Source: DATKKX01 sp035542775 (GTDB lineage: Bacteria > Planctomycetota > Phycisphaerae > UBA1845 > UTPLA1). Taken from it: a DNA stretch of 43,826 nucleotides. Shown in pieces: positions 17,767-25,647 of the stretch. Within the stretch, counting starts at the first letter, position 1, and the number at the start of each line of letters is the position of its first letter. The stretch is taken from contig DATKKX010000448.1 in assembly GCA_035542775.1 (NCBI GenBank), positions 1-43,826 on the forward strand, given 5' to 3'. The position numbers and the translations under genes are program-made. Under the pieces are notes generated by a model. The model did not search any database. It was not told the origin of the DNA and saw only the letters and a list, made by a program, of their open reading frames with translations.

Positions 17767-18308
17767 TGTTGTCCCTTGGTCTTGGTGTCAACCGTGACAA
17801 CCCTTTTGGCCTTGCGAGCCGGTTGGATTCTGGCCCGGCTGCTCTGGTCTTCCTTCTTCTTGGCCGGCTGCGGCGCCGCTTCCTGGTTGGCGACCTCGGC
17901 CTTGCCCTGCAGCTTCTTGATCTGCCGGCCGTCGTTCCAGCCCTGATTATAACCCTGGCGGTATTCCGGCTCCTTCATCCAGTCCCACATCCAGGAGCCG
18001 TTGGCATCGATCAGCGAGAGCGATGCGTCGCGCTTCCCGTCCTGGTAACCCTTGTTGTACTGGCCCGAGGAAAGGACCATCCGCTTGTCGGCGTTTTTCT
18101 GCATGCTGCTGCCACCGTCGTTGATGGCCTTGCTGTTGCTCTTGCTCTTACCGCCGTTTTCGCCGCAAGCCGGCCCCACGATGAGCCAGCATAACACGGT
18201 GGGAACCAGCATCAGCCGGGCCCACGGCCGCGATGGCCGGTGATCCGCCGGGTTCCGCCGATCGTTTTCGTTACCACGGATTCGCACAATCATCGACATG
18301 CCGCACAT
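17763..18308 (-). CDS. Lipoprotein with G-Y-x2-G-x2-D repeats, unknown function
   Basis: A roughly 181-residue secreted protein. A hydrophobic segment ends in a lipobox (VGPAC), predicting lipidation at Cys and anchoring to a membrane. The mature part has two related motifs, YNKGYQDGKRD and YRQGYNQGWNDG, separated by a Trp-rich loop, and then a Lys/Ala/Gln-rich C-terminal tail likely to be disordered. I chose the ATG at 18308, with AGGAG 5 bases upstream, over one at 18341 that has no ribosome site. This leaves an unusually long charged segment before the hydrophobic core, so a later start (18212) is possible. It is translationally coupled to the STAS gene. Confidence 0.65.
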   Translation of the reverse strand: MCGMSMIVRIRGNENDRRNPADHRPSRPWARLMLVPTVLCWLIVGPACGENGGKSKSNSKAINDGGSSMQKNADKRMVLSSGQYNKGYQDGKRDASLSLIDANGSWMWDWMKEPEYRQGYNQGWNDGRQIKKLQGKAEVANQEAAPQPAKKKEDQSSRARIQPARKAKRVVTVDTKTKGQQ

Positions 18309-18382
18309 CCTGACTCCTGCCCTCAGATATTCTATCGGCATCGGAGGGGCATCGTTTGCAGCGGCCAGGCGGGCGCGTTGCT

Positions 18383-18451
18383 GCCCTCGCTTCCGCTCGG
18401 GTTCTGAAAGGGGCGCGGCGGTGCCCCTCGCTTCTGGTCGGGTTGTGAAGG
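18383..18451. repeat. Two tandem ~40-base repeats (CCGCTCGGG type)
   Basis: Positions 18383-18410 and 18423-18451 are near copies: GCCCTCGCTTCCGCTCGGGT and GCCCCTCGCTTCTGGTCGGGT, each followed by TCTGAA or TGTGAA. The period is about 40 bases. A third diverged single copy lies at 2702-2728. It behaves like a dispersed intergenic repeat. It sits between sat and the lipoprotein gene, in the transcribed direction of sat. Confidence 0.55.
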
Positions 18452-18485
18452 AGGAGGTTCGTAACGCCCTGCAGTGATCCCGTAG

Positions 18486-19736
18486 CTAGCCGTGCATCTT
18501 CTTTATAAGGATCTTGGCCGTCTCCGGACGCATAATTCGCGGATCGGGCATTTCGCCGGCCAACAACTGCTCCCGCACCTTCCGGCCACTGATGAACACC
18601 GGCTTTTCGTTGGGATGGTTGTCCATCAGGTCGACCCGGCCGATCGACTCATAGAACGCGGCAAAGCCGACCTTCAACGGCTTGATGCTCAGCTCGCCAG
18701 GCAGGTCGTCGAAGATCCGCTGGGCCGCGAAATCGTCCCAGATGTCCTTGCCGTCGTCGTAGGGGGCGTCGGCGTGCTTGCGGCCGATGATGATGTCTGT
18801 AAAACCGAAGTTCTGCCGGTAAATGCCGTGCATGACCGCTTCGTTCGGGCCGCCGTAGAACATCTTGATGTCCAGCCCCAGGAGCAGCACACGATCGTGG
18901 AAGCGGTAGGACTTGGATGCCCACAGCTTCTCGTCGATGTCGCCCTGCCCGAGCACTTTGTTCTCGATCAATGCACGATAGGTCTGCATCCGGGTAGCAG
19001 CGTCGACGTCGTCGGACTTGGTCTCGCCGATCAGCGGGTTCAAGACCGCACCGGCCGTGTCGGTCTGCCGCACCAGGGTCTCCAGGCCGTACACAAGGGC
19101 ATACTCATGGGCCCGATGCAGGGGATTGCGGGTCTGGAACGCCACCACGCGGGTCCACCCCTTTTGAGCGAAGAGCTTCCGCGTCTCCGCGGGGCGCAGG
19201 ACGTACTGCCCGTACTCCGGGTGCCTGGGTTGCGGCAGGACGTCGACCTCTCCGCCCAGCAGCATGGTCCGGTTGTCGCCGAGCACCATCCGCCCGCCGG
19301 GGTGATCGGTCCGCTTGGTGCGGTAAACGCTTTCGAGGTACTTGGTCTTTTCGTAAGGGAAGATGTCGGCGACCTTGAGCATGCCGACCAACTCGGCTGC
19401 CGTGTTCCTGAGCTGAACCTTGCCGCCGGTCTTGAGCGAACGGGCCTGTTGGGCATCGAGGGGAAACGAGATCGGAATCGTCCAGGCGTAGTTCTTGCCG
19501 TTGCTGGGGATCACGCCCTCGTCCAGGCAGCGATGCCACACGCTGCCGACCATCGGCCCGGTCAGCGGGCTCAGCCCGCCGTCGCCCATGCGATACAGGC
19601 TGGAGAGGTCCGCGTCGTCAATAGTTACCGCGGGCAGCGTCGCCGCCTCTTGCCTGAACTCCGCAATCCGCTCCGCCGGGACCGCGCGGTCAACCGGCGC
19701 CTTCAACCCACCGTGAACAGGTACCAAATCGCCCAT
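18486..19736 (-). CDS. sat: Sulfate adenylyltransferase (ATP sulfurylase)
   Basis: The enzyme makes adenosine 5'-phosphosulfate from ATP and sulfate, the first step of sulfate activation. The 416-residue product has the homomeric Sat layout: an N-terminal PUA-like domain with LYRMGDGGLSPLTGPM, then the catalytic domain with VVAFQTRNPLHRAHE (QTRNPxHxxH ATP site), NPLIGETKSDDV, and IIIGRKHADAPYDDGKD. The usual GRDHAG reads GRKHAD here. No C-terminal APS-kinase domain is present. I placed the start at the ATG at 19736, preceded by GAGG; the open frame extends upstream but without family similarity. No APS reductase or kinase is adjacent, so assimilatory or dissimilatory use cannot be decided. 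Confidence 0.93.
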   Translation of the reverse strand: MGDLVPVHGGLKAPVDRAVPAERIAEFRQEAATLPAVTIDDADLSSLYRMGDGGLSPLTGPMVGSVWHRCLDEGVIPSNGKNYAWTIPISFPLDAQQARSLKTGGKVQLRNTAAELVGMLKVADIFPYEKTKYLESVYRTKRTDHPGGRMVLGDNRTMLLGGEVDVLPQPRHPEYGQYVLRPAETRKLFAQKGWTRVVAFQTRNPLHRAHEYALVYGLETLVRQTDTAGAVLNPLIGETKSDDVDAATRMQTYRALIENKVLGQGDIDEKLWASKSYRFHDRVLLLGLDIKMFYGGPNEAVMHGIYRQNFGFTDIIIGRKHADAPYDDGKDIWDDFAAQRIFDDLPGELSIKPLKVGFAAFYESIGRVDLMDNHPNEKPVFISGRKVREQLLAGEMPDPRIMRPETAKILIKKMHG

Positions 19737-20178
19737 TGTTTCCCTCGTGTTTCTCCAGAGAGCCAATCCCCCTCCGGCACCGGCTGATAACCGGCATCGC
19801 TGCGAGCATGATACGGCTGGTGGGAGGGAATGACAACGGGCGTGACGCCGACCGCCGTTGGCCGGCGTCGAACCTAGTGGTTTCCGCGCTCGGCGAAGAG
19901 GACGAAGATCCAGCGCAGGAGCCACGGCAAGGCCGCACGGCAAGCGGTGCCGACGCTCGCCTCGGCACCGCCTTGCCGTGGCATCAGTGGGGGAGGGGAT
20001 GAGAAGCTCTACGCGCTTGCGAGATCGGAGAACAGAGCGAGGAGATCCTGAACGCGAGAGTTTCGCCTCGAACTCGCCTCTACCAGAGCGCTTCCGCAGC
20101 AATCACGCTACGAAACTGTGCGGGCGGCCAGGTACTCGGTTGTGTACTTTCGTCTTTCGATATCCGGTTGATCCTTTT
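19737..20178. other. Intergenic region upstream of sat
   Basis: About 440 bases between the chimeric gene ending at 20179 and the sat start. It contains the palindrome at 19921-19982. No gene could be supported. The sat promoter should be here; I found no convincing box pair. Confidence 0.4.
19921..19982. repeat. Palindromic intergenic repeat with nested arms
   Basis: Outer arms GCCACGGCAAGG (19921-19932) and its exact complement (19971-19982) enclose an inner perfect pair GGTGCCGA (19946-19953) and TCGGCACC (19962-19969), with CGCTCGCC as loop. The left side has a 13-base asymmetry, CCGCACGGCAAGC, that partly repeats the arm. Such two-stem palindromes are typical dispersed elements; there is no T-run, so it is unlikely to be a terminator. 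Confidence 0.65.
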
Positions 20179-20937
20179 CTACGCAATATTCTCAACTCGC
20201 CCCTTCGTTACTCGCCGCGTTTTCAGCCACGCGCTCAAGAGAAACAACGTGAGCGTTGCCGGCTCGGGCACCAGCGCCAGCCGAAAACCTGTGGCGGAGC
20301 CTTCCGATCTTGGAGGCAGTGAGAAGATGTCGTCGGCTCGCATCCACAGGTAGGGGCCTGTGTATGCGCCTCCTCGGAGGACCCGCGAATGGCTGTCCCA
20401 GGCCGTCTCTACCCATTCCTCGACGTTGCCGCCCTGATCGAAGGTTCCGTAAGGGCTGTCGGAGGTGCTGAAGTAGCCCCCCGGCGTCCGCCAATACGGC
20501 TCGCCGACCGTGTAGGCGCCCGATGCACTTCGGAAATTGGCGCTGTTGCCCGTGTCCGCTCTGGCCCACCGGGCCCGGTGAAGCTGCTCCGCCAAGACGC
20601 ACAGGAACAGACTGGTGCTGATGAAGAGCACCAGCGCGATCCTGTCTTCCGAAGCCTCGATGCCAAACCCGGCCGGTGGAAACACCCAATAGGCAGTCGC
20701 GAACGCTGAGAGGGCGGTGGCCAGGAGTCCCGGCCCGCCGCCGGCGATGGTGGCTGCCAGCAGGACGGCCGGGTAGTGCAGAACGAACGGTGCTGTCAGA
20801 CCATAGGCCCGTCCCAGCCAGATCCGTATCAGCGTCGCCAGCGCGACCACCGCCACTGCCAGAACGTATCGCCATGCAATGCTGCCCCACGTTGCGCCGA
20901 AGATGGGAGGCGGGGCCCTGGGGATCATGGATTGCAT
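20179..20937 (-). CDS. Chimera: DUF4118 sensor membrane domain joined to C-terminal half of a SUMF1-like PEP-CTERM protein
   Basis: Residues 15-120 of this 252-residue product are a four-helix membrane segment of the DUF4118 type found in KdpD-like histidine kinases. Markers are YGLTAPFVLHYPAVLLAA, GGGPGLLATALSAFATAY and WVFPPAGFG. At about residue 122 it changes abruptly to ANFRSASGAYTVGEP and then SPYGTFDQGGNVEEWVE and RVLRGGAY, the C-terminal core of formylglycine-generating-enzyme-like (SUMF1) secreted proteins. It ends with a PEP-CTERM sorting signal (VPEPATLTLFLLSAW then Lys/Arg). Both parents are incomplete: there is no kinase domain, and no signal peptide or N-terminal half of the SUMF1 part. 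The ATG at 20937 has GAGG 7 bases upstream. It may be an expressed recombinant gene or a decaying fusion. Confidence 0.65.
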   Translation of the reverse strand: MQSMIPRAPPPIFGATWGSIAWRYVLAVAVVALATLIRIWLGRAYGLTAPFVLHYPAVLLAATIAGGGPGLLATALSAFATAYWVFPPAGFGIEASEDRIALVLFISTSLFLCVLAEQLHRARWARADTGNSANFRSASGAYTVGEPYWRTPGGYFSTSDSPYGTFDQGGNVEEWVETAWDSHSRVLRGGAYTGPYLWMRADDIFSLPPRSEGSATGFRLALVPEPATLTLFLLSAWLKTRRVTKGRVENIA

Positions 20938-21309
20938 GTGAGGCCCTCGACGCATCACAGCAGCCCGGCGGCTGTATGGTTGCCACGGGGTTTGTCGATC
21001 GTAAGGCGGTCCGGCGCGGCTCGGCGGTTACCCATCCAATCGCAAAGACAGCGATCCCACAACGGCCCGGGCCTCATCATACCCGAGCCCGGGTTCTCAC
21101 AACAACAACGGCTGAGGGCTGAAGATGACCAAGCGACCAGATCCCAAGAATCACTCCGACAGCCAGACGCCTGATAGATCAGCGGGGGAGTTGCCCTGTC
21201 GAACTGACGGCAGATGAGAACCGGGGCCGGCGAGAGCTTTTCCACTGTCCTTGTTGTTTTTGAGTGCTAGGATTCCACGTACCGCGGGCGACACCGTAGG
21301 AGAAGGACA
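20938..21309. other. Divergent intergenic region
   Basis: About 370 bases between the minus-strand chimera and the plus-strand small gene. There is a GC-rich inverted pair CCCGGGC/GCCCGGG near 21070-21100. No gene or RNA element is recognised. Confidence 0.35.
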
Positions 21310-21585
21310 ATGACACCATTGGGCGAAACATCGATGACACGTCCGGCACATGAGTATCAGAGCATTCCTTTTGACAAACTTCGGGCGCCGGGATGCTACG
21401 TCAGCAGGAACACCGGCACGCTCTACAGGGTTCCGGCCGAAGCTCTGGCCGGGGGCCCGAACGCGGCGATCCGGATTGTGTCGAAGGACGGCATGCTAGT
21501 GACCAAGATTGCCGAGGATCCCTGGGTTCCAATCAACATAGCGCGTCGCCTGTGCGCCGCCGCGGATGTGTATCCAAATTTCTAG
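21310..21585 (+). CDS. Small conserved-looking soluble protein, function unknown
   Basis: A 91-residue protein with no signal peptide or transmembrane helix. The predicted core is beta-rich with short loops (GCYVSRNTGTLYRVPAEAL, then AAIRIVSKDGMLVTKIAEDP). AGGAGAAGGA lies immediately upstream of the ATG at a suitable distance, the best evidence for its reality. An in-frame ATG eight codons later is an alternative start. I do not recognise a family. Confidence 0.55.
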   Translation: MTPLGETSMTRPAHEYQSIPFDKLRAPGCYVSRNTGTLYRVPAEALAGGPNAAIRIVSKDGMLVTKIAEDPWVPINIARRLCAAADVYPNF

Positions 21586-21921
21586 TAGTGCCACGCCTGC
21601 CGAACGAGTGATAGTGGCGAACAACAAGGTCGGGGGCACGACCAGGCGTCGGCGTTGTCGCATACGGTGGAACTGGCAGATGGGGGGCGTCTGGGGTTGG
21701 TGGTGAGGGCACCGGTACCACATCGCGGGCGAAATGTGAGTATGAGCGGAAGAATCTGCCGCCCCCAGGGAGCGACGAGGGATGGGCAGCGGGTCCCAGG
21801 ACTCGCGCCCTGGGCTGCTGACGGTCGTCCGTCCGGGACTTAAGCAGAAAAGGGAGAGACGGCGAGGGTGGGGACATCCGCCACTCGCGAGACGGATGCC
21901 GCGGTCGTATCATGGTGCATC
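21586..21921. other. Gene-free stretch upstream of aroB
   Basis: About 336 bases, G-rich on the plus strand. Open frames on both strands here lack family similarity and ribosome sites. An in-frame extension of aroB to 21868 is possible but does not resemble AroB N-termini. No terminator or RNA element was found. Confidence 0.35.
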
Positions 21922-23034
21922 ATGAGCGATCAAGCCGTCGTCGTGAACGTCGATCTTCCCGGCCGGGAGTACCCGATTCACATCGGCGTCAATCTGCTGG
22001 AGCGGGCGGGGGAGTTGCTTCGTGCCCGATCGGCGGCCAGGCGCGCGGCTGTTGTGACTGATGCTAATGTCGGGCCCTTGTATGCCGGACGGTTGGGGGA
22101 TTCGCTACGGCAGGGGGGGTTCGAGTATGACCTCATTGCCGTGCCGGCGGGGGATGAGTCGAAGTCGCTTCAGAGCGCGGCGTTCATCTATGATCGGCTG
22201 GCGGCGCGGCGGCACGATCGCACCGAGCCGGTCATCGCACTGGGCGGCGGGATGGTGGGCGACCTGGCCGGCTTTGCGGCGGCAACGTGGCTGCGGGGGG
22301 TGCCCTTCGTGCAGTGCCCGACTACGGTGGAGGCGGATGTCGATGCCGGCGTCGGCGGGAAGACGGCGGTCAACCATCCGGCGGGCAAGAATCTGATCGG
22401 GTGCTTTTATCAGCCGACGCTGGTGTGCATCGACATCACCTGCCTGGGCACGCTGACGGAGCGGGATTTCGCCGCCGGGCTGGCGGAGTCGGTCAAGCAC
22501 GCCGTGGTGCGCGACAGGGCGTTTTTCGAATGGCACGAGGGCAATCGCGGCGAGATTCGAGCCCACGCGCCTGACGCGATTCGGGAATTGATCGAGCGGA
22601 ACTGCCGCAACAAGGCGGCCGTCGTGGTTGCCGATGAGCGCGAGACGGACCAGAGAGGCGTGGGGCGGGCGGCACTGAATTTCGGGCACACCATCGGGCA
22701 CGTGCTGGAGTCGCAGTGGAACTACGTGCTGAGACATGGCGAGGCGGTCGCGTTGGGGATGGTTGCGGCGATGGACCTCGCGGTGGCGCGGGCGGGATTT
22801 GCGGAAGAGGAGCGGGAGCGCGTGGAGGCTCTTCTGGCCGCGCTGGGTCTGCCGACGCGGGCGCCGTTGCCCATTGATATACGCGATGCGATGCGCCGGC
22901 TGGGCACGGACAAGAAGGTCCGCGATCAGACGGTCCGATTCGTCGTGCCGACAACGATTGGCAGCGTTCGATGGCTGGATGGTCCGGAGACGGGAGACAT
23001 CGAGCGGGCGATTCATCGGCTGCTGGGCCCGTGA
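21922..23034 (+). CDS. aroB: 3-dehydroquinate synthase
   Basis: The enzyme converts DAHP to 3-dehydroquinate in the shikimate pathway, using NAD+ and a divalent metal. Motifs follow AroB order: GDESKSLQSA, ALGGGMVGDLAGFAAATWLRG, GVGGKTAVNHPAGKNLIG, the metal-ligand Glu in LAESVKHAVV, the metal-ligand His in LNFGHTIGHVLE, and His in RHGEAVALGM. The loop usually read as LLAQVDSSVGGK reads VEADVDAGVGGK, a modest divergence. At 370 residues the length fits. I started at MSDQAVVV, although its ribosome site is weak. Other sugar-phosphate cyclases are less likely given the retained KTAVNHPxGKN motif. No other shikimate gene is adjacent. Confidence 0.92.
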   Translation: MSDQAVVVNVDLPGREYPIHIGVNLLERAGELLRARSAARRAAVVTDANVGPLYAGRLGDSLRQGGFEYDLIAVPAGDESKSLQSAAFIYDRLAARRHDRTEPVIALGGGMVGDLAGFAAATWLRGVPFVQCPTTVEADVDAGVGGKTAVNHPAGKNLIGCFYQPTLVCIDITCLGTLTERDFAAGLAESVKHAVVRDRAFFEWHEGNRGEIRAHAPDAIRELIERNCRNKAAVVVADERETDQRGVGRAALNFGHTIGHVLESQWNYVLRHGEAVALGMVAAMDLAVARAGFAEEERERVEALLAALGLPTRAPLPIDIRDAMRRLGTDKKVRDQTVRFVVPTTIGSVRWLDGPETGDIERAIHRLLGP

Positions 23035-23081
23035 TCGCGGTCAGTCTCGGTGCGATTCGTCCTTATCGATGGCTGTGTGCT

Positions 23082-23957
23082 TCAAGGCTCGCTTCCGCCC
23101 AGCACGCGATCCAGGAACGAGGAGAATATCTGCCGGTAATGCTCTGCATCGGCGCTCACAGCCATCAAGTGCTCGCCGGTCACCTCTTCAAACTCTTTGG
23201 GTTCGACGGCCAGCTCGTACAGCGTCCGCGCGCCGGCGATGGGGGTCATCGTGTCGTCGCGCGAGTGAATGAACAACTTGGGGAGGGTAATGAGAGGAAC
23301 GTTCACCTCGGGGTTCAATGGGCTCAGTTCGTCGGGGAAATGCAGGTAGGCTTCCGGCGAAGGCGTCATCCCGATCATCGGATACACGAAAACCGGCAGG
23401 TTCTGTGGCACTGAGGTTCCTTCCACGACCAGCGCAACCACGCCCGGGGGATTGCGGGCCGCCTGGGCGAAGGCCGGCATGGTACCGAGCGATGCCCCCA
23501 TGATGACGATGGGGAGATCGTCGAGTCGACGGCGGCCCTGGACATGGTCCAAGGCGAGGTCGGCATCCGGGAGGATCGCAGCCAACGTGGCCAGGCTCCA
23601 GTTCTCGCCGAAGCCCTCGTAGTCATAAGTGAAGATGTTACAGCCCAGGTCGTGAAGCAGAAGGTAGTGAGCCGTTCCGGAGCTGCGATTCGCCACCGCT
23701 CCGTGATGAATCAGTATGGTGCCGCGTGGCTGCGAGGCGGGGATGTACCAGCCATAGAGTGTCTGACCGTTGGCGGCTGTCAATTGGACGTCTTCGTAGG
23801 CCAGACCGACATCCGACGGATTGGGGTACACAACATGGATGGCCGGCAGAGGATAGAGTCCCTCATCAACGGCGAACGATCCGCAGCCCGAGCACAGCAG
23901 GAGCAGCATGCAGGCAAGGGGGATCGACGCACAGACAGGCTGACGGCCTTTTTGCAC
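23082..23957 (-). CDS. Lipoprotein alpha/beta hydrolase
   Basis: A 291-residue predicted lipoprotein with a hydrophobic signal ending in a lipobox-like LCSGC, then an alpha/beta-hydrolase domain. The nucleophile elbow GASLG, the acidic residue in FIHSRDDTMTP and the His in TGEHLMA form a likely catalytic triad. An early LIHHGAVAN strand gives the oxyanion region. The fold resembles BEM46-type hydrolases. I chose a GTG with GGAGG 6 bases upstream over the ATG 20 codons earlier, which lacks one. Substrate is unknown. It converges on aroB with a 47-base gap and follows the small peptide gene. Confidence 0.78.
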   Translation of the reverse strand: MQKGRQPVCASIPLACMLLLLCSGCGSFAVDEGLYPLPAIHVVYPNPSDVGLAYEDVQLTAANGQTLYGWYIPASQPRGTILIHHGAVANRSSGTAHYLLLHDLGCNIFTYDYEGFGENWSLATLAAILPDADLALDHVQGRRRLDDLPIVIMGASLGTMPAFAQAARNPPGVVALVVEGTSVPQNLPVFVYPMIGMTPSPEAYLHFPDELSPLNPEVNVPLITLPKLFIHSRDDTMTPIAGARTLYELAVEPKEFEEVTGEHLMAVSADAEHYRQIFSSFLDRVLGGSEP

Positions 23958-24026
23958 AGGCACCCTCCACACAGGGGCAGGCGGGAAGCCCGGAGTCACC
24001 CAGGGCACGCTCGGCAAGCGATCCGA

Positions 24027-24149
24027 TCAGGCCTGCTGTTGCATCTGGGATAGAAAGTCCAAGAACGCTTGAATAACCTGCGGCAGAATCTGAACCGCCA
24101 AGCCGATCAGCATGCTGATCAGCGTGGGCAGCAGTGTTTCGATATTCAT
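24027..24149 (-). CDS. Candidate 40-residue hydrophobic peptide
   Basis: A short frame starting MNIETLLPTL and continuing with two hydrophobic blocks (about residues 5-22 and 25-35), with few charges and a polar Gln-rich end. It could form one membrane-associated or amphipathic helix. No clear ribosome site is visible. It lies 69 bases ahead of the hydrolase gene on the same strand. Its composition is unlike the Arg/Pro-rich noise frames nearby, which is the main support. Confidence 0.35.
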   Translation of the reverse strand: MNIETLLPTLISMLIGLAVQILPQVIQAFLDFLSQMQQQA

Positions 24150-24380
24150 TGGTCGATTACTACTTTGTCCCTGGCAAAGACCGCTTGGCCGGGAGCCCCG
24201 ACAGACCGTGGTCCCGGCTTCACGGCGCGGCCTACTCTCGTGTATCAAGGTCAGCGAGTGGTTTCCCCGCGACCCGGCCTGGCGTACACTGCACCGCCGA
24301 GCCGCCCCAGGAAGGCGGGACGGCCCGGCGGCTCGTGATAGTAGAGCCGTCATGGTGGTTATCGGATTGCCGCGAGGGCT

Positions 24381-24424
24381 ATTCGTGAATCATAATTCGC
24401 AATTATGAACACTGGTTCATGAAC
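24381..24424 (+). promoter_or_regulatory. Overlapping palindromes, candidate TetR operators
   Basis: Four palindromes overlap within 44 bases directly upstream of the TetR gene: ATTC-gt-GAAT (24381-24390), CATAATT-cgc-AATTATG (24391-24407), ATGAAC-actg-GTTCAT (24405-24420), and the perfect GTTCATGAAC (24415-24424). The stretch is AT-rich against a GC-rich background. TetR-family repressors bind such symmetric sites, so autoregulation is likely. Confidence 0.6.
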
Positions 24425-24474
24425 TGTCAATTAACCGCTTCGCAAGGGCAAGTTCTCCGATTGGGATCATCTGG

Positions 24475-25104
24475 ATGACGACCAAAACTGTACGCAAGCG
24501 GCGGGAGCTGGAGCAACGGCGGCAGGAGGTCCTGGAAGTCGCTCTCGATCTCTTCTCCCGCAAGGGATTTGAGCAGACCAGCATGGCCGAGATTGCCGAG
24601 CAGGCCGGCTTTGCCGTGGGCACCCTGTACACGCTGTTCAAGGACAAGAATGCCCTGTACCACCGGCTGATCGGCGCGGCCATCACGGAATTCGAACAGA
24701 AGCTCAGCGAGGTCCTGGCGGGGCCGGATGACGAAGTGCGGAAAGTCGAGCGCTACATCGAGACCAAGGCCGCGTTGTTCGTGAAACACCGGTCGCTGGC
24801 CAGAATTTACTTTGGTCAGGCCACCTGGAGCATGGTCACGCCTCTAGTCGGCTCAGACCGAGAAATCCAGGTCGCGATGGGACGGATGCTCCACTTGTTG
24901 GAGTCTGCACTGAGTGCGGGGATGCGCAAGAGGCTGCTCCTTAAGATGGACCCCAAGTTGCTGGCTCTGGGGCTGGAAGGTCTGAGCAACGCCTTCATGC
25001 TCGAGTTAATGGGACGGACGGACGGTTACTCCGCGGATGATTGCGCGGAAGCCGTCAAGAAGATATTCTTCGAACAAATACGCTTGAAAGCGGCAGCTTT
25101 TTGA
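24475..25104 (+). CDS. TetR/AcrR-family transcriptional regulator
   Basis: A 209-residue DNA-binding repressor. Residues 12-60 form the TetR helix-turn-helix: RQEVLEVALDLFSRKGFEQT, then SMAEIAEQAGFAVGTLYTLF, then KDKNALYHRL. The rest is the helical ligand-binding and dimerisation domain. The start ATG has only a weak ribosome site. Palindromes 50-95 bases upstream probably allow self-repression. No efflux or enzyme gene is adjacent on the same strand, so its targets besides itself are not evident. The divergent small peptide and hydrolase genes are the nearest candidates. Confidence 0.9.
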   Translation: MTTKTVRKRRELEQRRQEVLEVALDLFSRKGFEQTSMAEIAEQAGFAVGTLYTLFKDKNALYHRLIGAAITEFEQKLSEVLAGPDDEVRKVERYIETKAALFVKHRSLARIYFGQATWSMVTPLVGSDREIQVAMGRMLHLLESALSAGMRKRLLLKMDPKLLALGLEGLSNAFMLELMGRTDGYSADDCAEAVKKIFFEQIRLKAAAF

Positions 25105-25647
25105 TGGGCGAGCGGTAGTCGGCTGGATAGTCCTCCTGTGGGGATATCAGACCGGTCGCCTGCGGCCTCCCAGTAACGAGACGAGTGCCAGTGCCCGGCG
25201 GCCGATATCGCGCGAACGTCCGTTCCCCGCGCTAACCGACGGCAACATTGCACGGGCTGAGCCAACCGACAGGTCACACCGTGCGTCTCCTGCACGCCCC
25301 CATAAGAATCCGCCCTGCGCTCCACAATCTGGATCGAGCTTCGAACATGACCCGATAGCCGGCATGACCGCCCGATAGCCTTGGTGAATCCCATCGCCCG
25401 CCGCTACAGGCCGCACCCCCTCCGCCCTTTTCCATCCGCCTCGAAAACCGGAATTCTCGACGACCGGCGCAGACTTTATCGCTCACCGGAATTTCATCGC
25501 CTGGCACCGGCGCGCTGGCCCGGCCGTTGCTCATCAGCCTACCGTCCGGCACGACGCCGAGGACCGCGGACAAAGGAATGCCAACCGCGTCCTCAACAAG
25601 CGTCCGCCGCGACGCCTCGCCGCAAGAAGCAGAAAGGAGCAGAGATC
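25105..25647. other. Gene-free stretch upstream of the thioester PEP-CTERM gene
   Basis: About 540 bases with no supported gene. A short direct repeat CCCGATAGCC occurs twice around 25350-25380. An open frame runs in from 25381 but lacks protein-like features before 25648. I looked for riboswitch-like conserved cores (cyclic-di-GMP, cobalamin) and saw none. The long leader may carry regulation. Confidence 0.35.

Noticed and set aside
18492..19787. 431-residue open frame opposite sat
   Set aside because: Antisense to a strong sulfate adenylyltransferase with no recognisable domain.
20192..20986. 264-residue frame overlapping the chimeric gene
   Set aside because: Arg/Pro/Gly-rich alternate frame; the other frame holds clear DUF4118 and SUMF1/PEP-CTERM motifs.
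25105..25647. Possible riboswitch leader before the thioester PEP-CTERM gene
   Set aside because: Compared by eye with cyclic-di-GMP and cobalamin riboswitch cores; no conserved core found, only GC-rich sequence.
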